From Bryobacterales bacterium (lineage in GTDB: Bacteria; Acidobacteriota; Terriglobia; Bryobacterales; UBA6623), in the NCBI GenBank assembly GCA_028819215.1, contig JAPPMG010000005.1, positions 1 through 49,831 of the forward strand: a stretch of DNA of 49,831 nucleotides, written 5' to 3'. The first letter of the stretch is position 1. Each line of letters begins with the position of its first letter. A program made the position numbers and the translations under genes. The notes beneath the pieces were generated by a model. That model searched no databases. It was not told the DNA's origin and saw only the letters and a list, made by a program, of their open reading frames with translations. Below, piece by piece: positions 44,683 through 49,831 of the stretch.

Positions 44683-47576
44683 TAGAAGTTGTAGCGCAAT
44701 CCGAGCTGGAGCACTCGTCCTCCGCGCGAACCGATGATCCGGCCGGCATTCACATTGCGGGCATTGGCCGGGCCGATCTCGTTGTCAGGGTCGTACCAAT
44801 TGCCTTGATTGAGGAAATTGAAACTCTGCACGAGAAGCTCGACGCTCTGTTCCTGGCTGAGCACGAGCCGCTTGGTAATCGAAATATCGTGGTTTCGGTA
44901 GTCGGGGTTCCGGAGCGTGGGGTGAGAACGCGCCACGTTGCCCAACGCGAAGTCTGGCGGGTCGACGAAAGCATGTGGGTTGAACCAGCCGCTGGGCCCC
45001 GGGTCCCGCACGTGCGGATTCATGCCGGGCACGGCGTCCACTTGCAAGAACCGCACGATGCCGCCAGTGTTGTTGAACATCGGCTCGAGCACGATTGGAT
45101 CTCCGCTGTACCACCTGGTGTACCCGCTTACCGTCCAGTCGGACACCAACTTGGCCAGCGGGCCGCGCCGACCCAGCAGAGGCCTGCCCGGCCCCATGGG
45201 CAGTTCGTACGTGTAGCTCAGCGAGAGCCGCTGCGGACGGAATCCGACGCTGTGTGCCCAAGCGCTCTTGCGGTCGTGCGGATTCTGCACCCCCTGTCCC
45301 GAATAGTCGTCCTTTCTCCTGCGGTAGGCGTAGTCGAAGTCAAAACTCAGCCCGTCCCCAGTGCGCTTCCGCAAGGTGATTTGCCCCTCGTCGTAGTGCA
45401 GCCTGCCCGATGGGTACTGGTAGTTGGCACGGATCTGCTGGAAGTGCGGGAAGGGACGCAGGGAGCGCCGAAAAGCCTCATTGTTGAGGCGGTCGCGGTA
45501 GGCCAGCGCGCTCAAAGGGACCTGATTCAGCGCGACGATGTGGCCTCCTACCAATAGATCGCGCCCGCGGGTCGCGCGTCCCCGCGCACGCAGCATGAGC
45601 CCCTTGGGCAGCCTCCGCTCGAGTTCGAGAGATAAGTGGTTGAAGTTTGGCTGGGCAGCCGTCGCCGGAATCATGTCGACGTCGGATTCGTTGGCGAAGT
45701 CGTTGCGCAAATCGGGCAGCGGGTTCGACAACGTCGGGAAACCATCGGCCAGCGTCACCGCAGGTGTCAGCTGCCGGTTCTGCGACACCGGGAAGCGCCG
45801 ACCCGAAAAGCCCTGGGTGGCGAACGGCCCCGAGCGCAGGCTGACGCCACTGTACGAGCGCAGCAGACTTCCGCGCACGACCGTGCTGCGACTCTCGGTG
45901 GGACTCCAAGAGATGCCGATCCGAGGCTCGGTGCGGACCCGGTAGGGCTGAAACGCCCGGCCTTGGCCGTTGCGACCCGCGAACACCAAGGCTCCCGGCG
46001 TTCCGGTGGCGTCGTTGATTGCCGACAGGTCGAACGAGGACTGCCGGTCGTACTTCTCGGTGCGGGGAGACGTCGCGTCGACAGTTACCCGCAGCGACAG
46101 AGTCAAGTTCGGACGCACCTGCCACTGGTCGCCGAGGCTGTTTTGGAAGGACTTCCGGTGGAGGTACGCAGGCTGTGGCTGGTCGGTTGCCTCGGCCCGC
46201 CACGCCTGCCCGAGCAAGAATGTCGCGAAGGCGTCCCCGGTGTTGTTGATCCCGGGCAGGCCGGTCAGCCGGTCACTGAACGAGAACGAGCCCGAGGGAG
46301 CGTCGAGTTCGAGGGTGCCCCAATCGACCAAGTTGGCGGTGCTGGTGATCGTCCAAGTGTGCTTGCCCGAACGCAGGATCAGCTCGTTGTCCAAGTCGTA
46401 GACCGCTAGGGCATTGCGCAAGTACGAGCGCTGGGACGGCCCCATCCCGGTGTAACCGCGGAAGCGCAATGCGGGGAAGACCTTGCCGTTGACCCCTTGC
46501 AGGCCCAAGTCCTGCGGCAGGTCTTGATCGCCGAGCAGGGAGTTGGTGTCGACGATTTCGGAGCGAGCCTTGACCGACGCCCGGTAGGTGAGGTTCGCCG
46601 TCAGGTTGACCGTGTCCGACAAACTCACGCTGCGGCTTACAAACTCGCGGTCAGGACGGGCGTAGTTCGCAGCCGTGGGATAGATGTCCAGACCGTCGTG
46701 GAACCCATCGGAGGAATTGATGTTGAGCGTGACCTTCTGCGAGTCGCCGAGGTTATGGTCAACGCGGGCGATGAATCCATCGGGCGTGTTGCGCTCGGAC
46801 GGGTTCGACCAGTAGTTGTTGCGATAGAAAGGCCCCACCGCGGTGTTGGGCAGCGGGTACTCGCGGTTCGCCGCCAGCGCGACGCTGTCAAGGCGCTGTG
46901 ACGGGATGCGGTTGTTTGGAAACGGATCCCGCACGTGCTCCAGGTTTGACCGACTGACGCGGCTCGACGCATCGTAGAGCGGGTTGGCACGCGTGGACGC
47001 TGGATCGTAGATCGTCAGCGCGTTTCCCGCCCTGTCCACAAGGTCGGAGAAATCCCCGAGGCGTCGCTGCGCTGTAGCCAAGGTCCGCAGGTACGAGCGT
47101 CCGACGCGCTCTCGCGTTCCCTCGTACGAGAGCGTGAAGAAGGTGCGGCCCCGCCCGTCGTACAGCTTCGGCACGGCCAACGGACCGTTCAGCGTGAATC
47201 CAAATTGGTTGCGACGGCGCAAGTTGCGGTCGCCACCGCGCTGGACGACTTCGTGGGGCACCGCGTCGAGCGCATCGTTGCGGAGGTACTCGAACACACG
47301 TCCGTGCCATGAGCTGCTGCGCCCGCCGACAGCCGCCGTTCGTTGCGAGTCGCTGGCAGCCCCCGGGCGAAGTCCTGCGGTAGCTGTGATCAGGCGAAAC
47401 GCTTGAACAGCCTGTCGGACCTGTTCCATCTCAGGCCGGTCGTTGCGGCGAACTCGGTCCTCCTGAGCGCTGGCCGCCTCGGCAGTCTCTAGCGATTCAG
47501 ACACGCCGGCGGTCGCCGCCACGGCGGCTTGCGCAAACACGCCCAGCAGGGCGGATGCCAATGCGACCAGCTTCAT
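44682..47576 (-). CDS. TonB-dependent receptor-like outer-membrane protein, plug not recognised
   Basis: The 964-residue protein has a Sec signal (KLVALASALLGVFAQAAVAA) and a long beta-barrel with typical acidobacterial receptor segments: NQFGFTLNGPLAVPKLYDG, RTFFTLSYEGTRERVGRSYL, PFPNNRIPSQRLDSVA, GSFSFSDRLTG and a C-terminal LGLRYNF ending in Phe. The usual N-terminal carboxypeptidase-like domain is absent, and I cannot find a complete TonB-box and plug; only about 100 residues precede the barrel. Related receptors usually exceed 1000 residues. It may be a reduced receptor or a porin-like derivative. It starts the minus-strand group with the VWA and esterase genes and probably imports large substrates, perhaps the products of the sulfatases. 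Confidence 0.85.
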   Translation of the reverse strand: MKLVALASALLGVFAQAAVAATAGVSESLETAEAASAQEDRVRRNDRPEMEQVRQAVQAFRLITATAGLRPGAASDSQRTAAVGGRSSSWHGRVFEYLRNDALDAVPHEVVQRGGDRNLRRRNQFGFTLNGPLAVPKLYDGRGRTFFTLSYEGTRERVGRSYLRTLATAQRRLGDFSDLVDRAGNALTIYDPASTRANPLYDASSRVSRSNLEHVRDPFPNNRIPSQRLDSVALAANREYPLPNTAVGPFYRNNYWSNPSERNTPDGFIARVDHNLGDSQKVTLNINSSDGFHDGLDIYPTAANYARPDREFVSRSVSLSDTVNLTANLTYRASVKARSEIVDTNSLLGDQDLPQDLGLQGVNGKVFPALRFRGYTGMGPSQRSYLRNALAVYDLDNELILRSGKHTWTITSTANLVDWGTLELDAPSGSFSFSDRLTGLPGINNTGDAFATFLLGQAWRAEATDQPQPAYLHRKSFQNSLGDQWQVRPNLTLSLRVTVDATSPRTEKYDRQSSFDLSAINDATGTPGALVFAGRNGQGRAFQPYRVRTEPRIGISWSPTESRSTVVRGSLLRSYSGVSLRSGPFATQGFSGRRFPVSQNRQLTPAVTLADGFPTLSNPLPDLRNDFANESDVDMIPATAAQPNFNHLSLELERRLPKGLMLRARGRATRGRDLLVGGHIVALNQVPLSALAYRDRLNNEAFRRSLRPFPHFQQIRANYQYPSGRLHYDEGQITLRKRTGDGLSFDFDYAYRRRKDDYSGQGVQNPHDRKSAWAHSVGFRPQRLSLSYTYELPMGPGRPLLGRRGPLAKLVSDWTVSGYTRWYSGDPIVLEPMFNNTGGIVRFLQVDAVPGMNPHVRDPGPSGWFNPHAFVDPPDFALGNVARSHPTLRNPDYRNHDISITKRLVLSQEQSVELLVQSFNFLNQGNWYDPDNEIGPANARNVNAGRIIGSRGGRVLQLGLRYNF

Positions 47577-47966
47577 CGAAGCAGACCAGCCTAGAATTCG
47601 AGTTTACAACGCTCGGCCAGAATCCGGCTCTCCCGGGAAATCTGGGGAGTTCTTGTGTCCCTCGCGCCATGGATGGATTCGAGAGTCAGATCAGCTCTCT
47701 GCCGGCCTCAGTGAGGGCGTCGCGGTCGACTCCGCAACCCTTCCTCGGCCGTCTGATGGCTACCCCGGGCGCACTCGTCCGTGACAGCAGGCCACGAGCT
47801 CGTCTGCGCTGCCCGGGCCCAGTTCGTACTCAAGGAGATGGAACGTAGATTTCCGCGGATTGGCAATGCGCCATACTACACCTGTGCCAGCGACCCTTCG
47901 CATTGCTGTCGGCCGCGGCGCCAGCGATCATCGATTCCGCCGCATGACCTCCATAGAAGCTGCGCA
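47577..47966. other. Intergenic region between divergent receptor and oxidoreductase genes
   Basis: About 390 bases. I see no gene. Frames extending upstream of the oxidoreductase lack conserved residues. Promoters of both divergent genes should be here, but no clear boxes were identified. Confidence 0.4.
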
Positions 47967-49388
47967 ATGTCATTCGAGCAGAGCGCGGACGATAGCACAG
48001 TAGGAGTCTTAAAGAAAACGACGCGGGAAATGCCGAGAAACGTTGCAATCGTCGGTGGCGGAGTTTCTGGCCTTGGGCTGGCATGGGCACTGCAGCACAG
48101 CCCCGAACGATTTGATTTTCGGCTATTCGAAGCGAGGTCCCGGATCGGCGGCAATGCCGTTACAGCCGATATGCCGCAAGGCGACGGCACCTCGATACCG
48201 TTCGATATTTCTGTCACGGCTTGTATTCCATCTGTCTACCACCATATCCTTCAATTTATGCAAGAGAACGATCTCGATCTAGTTGATACTAGGTTCAGTT
48301 ACAGTGTGAGATATAAAGGTGAAATCTATGCTCACGATTTTGACTCAGATATTAGGAGAAATTTACGACCAGAAATCGCGAGATTCCAAAAACTATTGAG
48401 ACTGTTGAAGTGGTTCGGCCGACTCACGCGATCTAGATCCAGACTCCTCAATGCGCTCAACCCATTCAACTATGTCAGTATGGGATTCGTTCTCAACTTG
48501 GGTCGATTTTCCGGCGACTTCAGATACAAGGTACTGAAGCCTATGTTCGTCAATTTCTTGATGGCGACGAATGTGTTCGACATGCCCGTGTCGCTGTTCT
48601 CTCGATACTTGGAGTTCTTTGATATTGAATCTGCAACGCCAATGCAGACTTGGGACCAAGGCACGCGGCGTATCTATGAGGCCTTGTCGGCTTCGTTCAA
48701 GGACAAGATATACCTTGACCGGCCAGTCCGACGAGTATACAGGCGTCAATCTGAGGTCGTTGTGGAAGACGAGAACGGGAAGACAGAAACGTTTGACGAG
48801 ATAGTTTTCGCTTGCAATGCGAATCAAACATTGATGATCTTGGAGAAACCGACCTTCCTAGAGAGCTACCTGCTCTCTTCAATCCGCTACGAGAGTGAAT
48901 TACACAATCACACGATCGTTCATTCTGATGCTTCGGTTCTGCCCGAAAACGATGTCGCCCCACTTGCCACGCGTAGCAACCACATCGAACAATACGGTGT
49001 GAGACCCGACAACTACGAAATCACCTATATCATGCACAATCAGCAGCCCTGGGCGAATCGATCAGACAAGCCATGCTTGGTGACCTACAATCCGATCAGT
49101 CATATCGACGAGGAGAAAGTCATCAAGAAATGGTGGTTTCAGCATATCGTTCACGATGTTTTTCATGTGTCTTTCCTGATTCATATGTTTCGCTTCGTTC
49201 AGGGAAAGAAACGAACGTGGCACTGCGGCGCACATACTCTGATTAACAGCCAAGAGACCTGTTTCGTCTCCGGACTTGCTACGGCGCGACAACTCGGGGC
49301 GGACTATCCGTTCCGAGATCCTGAAACAAGGAAGTGGTTCAACTACTACGGGCGCATGATGTATGGCTGGCGCTTCAGAAAAGCTTGA
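47967..49388 (+). CDS. FAD-dependent amine-oxidase-like oxidoreductase
   Basis: From ATG 47967 the protein is 473 residues. A dinucleotide-binding loop VAIVGGGVSGLGLAWAL is at residues 26-42, with a second FAD contact FEARSRIGGNA. It resembles predicted NAD/FAD-binding proteins of the amine oxidase group (COG2907-like); the C-terminus has FVSGLATARQLGADYPF, the usual flavin-contact end. ATG 48030 is an alternative start directly before the loop. There is no signal peptide, so it is cytoplasmic. The substrate is unknown. Relatives are found beside fatty-acid-modifying or desaturation genes, none of which are visible here. G+C is lower than in the receptor genes, hinting at transfer. Confidence 0.83.
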   Translation: MSFEQSADDSTVGVLKKTTREMPRNVAIVGGGVSGLGLAWALQHSPERFDFRLFEARSRIGGNAVTADMPQGDGTSIPFDISVTACIPSVYHHILQFMQENDLDLVDTRFSYSVRYKGEIYAHDFDSDIRRNLRPEIARFQKLLRLLKWFGRLTRSRSRLLNALNPFNYVSMGFVLNLGRFSGDFRYKVLKPMFVNFLMATNVFDMPVSLFSRYLEFFDIESATPMQTWDQGTRRIYEALSASFKDKIYLDRPVRRVYRRQSEVVVEDENGKTETFDEIVFACNANQTLMILEKPTFLESYLLSSIRYESELHNHTIVHSDASVLPENDVAPLATRSNHIEQYGVRPDNYEITYIMHNQQPWANRSDKPCLVTYNPISHIDEEKVIKKWWFQHIVHDVFHVSFLIHMFRFVQGKKRTWHCGAHTLINSQETCFVSGLATARQLGADYPFRDPETRKWFNYYGRMMYGWRFRKA

Positions 49389-49721
49389 ACCAGTGCTTGA
49401 CCGGAGCACCGTAGGTCGAATTCACATACCGTAGTTGACGGTCTTCAGACCGGGAAAGCGGACCCTCATTCCCCACGGACGTCACTCCAACGATGGTCGG
49501 TTCGACCAGCTCACGGCATTCGCCCGATCCACGACGACGACGCATGGGGCACTGCCCCAGGGCAGTTCCTCGATGAAGTCTCAGGGATCCTCCCCTCGTG
49601 AACAAGTTTCGAGGCGGGTTGCTGCCGCTAACTCGTTGAACATAAATCACATAAGGTGATTTTGGCGATCCGCTTCGGCAGTTCTCTGTTGCGTGTTTGC
49701 CAAATATAATATTATAAGTAT
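49389..49721. other. Non-coding stretch near the right end
   Basis: About 330 bases. Minus-strand frames have segments such as IEELPWGSAPCVVVVDRANA that look protein-like but have stops and no start, and I cannot assign them. The last 30 bases are AT-rich. Confidence 0.3.
49705..49716. promoter_or_regulatory. AT-rich palindrome with a -10-like box
   Basis: TATAATATTATA is a perfect 12-bp palindrome, and its first six bases match a consensus -10 box. It lies only a few bases before an ATG at 49722. No good -35 box is 16-18 bases upstream. It could be a promoter, an operator, or both. Confidence 0.35.
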
Positions 49722-49831
49722 ATGCTGCCTGACGGTTCCAGCCGACTTCCTTCCGAGGCCGTCCCCATCTCCTCCGCTCTCAGCATGCTGACGCGCCACG
49801 GGCGCACCACTTACTTCGTCTACCAGTCTCC
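49722..49831 (+). CDS. Partial gene, truncated by the window end
   Basis: From ATG 49722 the frame is open for 36 codons to the end (MLPDGSSRLPSEAVPISSAL, then SMLTRHGRTTYFVY). The start is preceded by an AT-rich palindrome. No family can be recognised from this length, and the call rests on position and the open frame. Confidence 0.3.
   Translation, partial: MLPDGSSRLPSEAVPISSALSMLTRHGRTTYFVYQS

Noticed and set aside
49375..49650. 91-codon minus-strand frame after the flavoprotein
   Set aside because: No recognisable pattern and it reads into the flavoprotein end; kept only as unassigned non-coding DNA.

Overview
The window looks like a high-G+C chromosome segment of an Acidobacteriota bacterium, probably close to the Bryobacterales/Solibacter type. 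Three gene types point that way: a TonB-dependent receptor of the large acidobacterial type, a von Willebrand-like protein of the acidobacterial kind coupled to it, and paired cytochrome/DUF1549/DUF1553 and DUF1501 proteins next to sulfatases. The last combination is also common in Planctomycetes, so the phylum is an inference. Many proteins carry Tat, Sec or lipoprotein signals, so most of this region works in the cell envelope.

Left part (1-17300). A 1600-residue two-heme protein with cyclase-like and HEAT-like regions is followed by a Tat-exported sugar isomerase-like protein, a Tat-exported Gfo/Idh/MocA oxidoreductase, a beta-propeller protein, a cytochrome/DUF1549/DUF1553 protein coupled to a DUF1501 protein, a vapBC pair whose toxin has two in-frame stops, a secreted isoaspartyl methyltransferase, a remnant amino acid permease and a Tat-exported enolase-superfamily protein. 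These suggest periplasmic oxidation and breakdown of sugars or sugar acids, with electrons passed to c-type hemes.

Accessory part (17300-28090). This zone is fragmentary. It holds an ArdC-like remnant fused to an integrase C-terminus, a truncated Abi-like N-terminus, then an element bounded by a 14-bp direct repeat of the 3' end of tRNA-Ser(GCU) (18106-18119 and 27993-28006). Inside are an intact tyrosine integrase, a DUF2513-like protein, a second integrase fragment, two copies of a structured repeat, a cysteine-rich protein, remnants of an outer-membrane protein and of a transposase, a HEPN-like multidomain protein, and a complete-looking type II restriction-modification pair. The tRNA-Ser gene closes it.

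Right part (28090-47600). A lipoprotein sulfatase, a second cytochrome/DUF1549/DUF1553 plus DUF1501 pair, a three-gene RND efflux operon and a second sulfatase run on the plus strand. Facing them on the minus strand are a TonB-dependent receptor, a VWA-like protein, a secreted esterase and an orphan FitA-like antitoxin. The set fits uptake and desulfation of sulfated organic matter, with export of products or toxic compounds.

End (47600-49831). A flavin-dependent amine-oxidase-like protein with lower G+C, then about 330 bases without a recognisable gene, an AT-rich palindrome and the first codons of a gene that runs off the window. The best candidate for something undescribed is the HEPN-like protein at 23703-25289 with its protease-like middle region, in-frame upstream stop and cruciform-forming linker.
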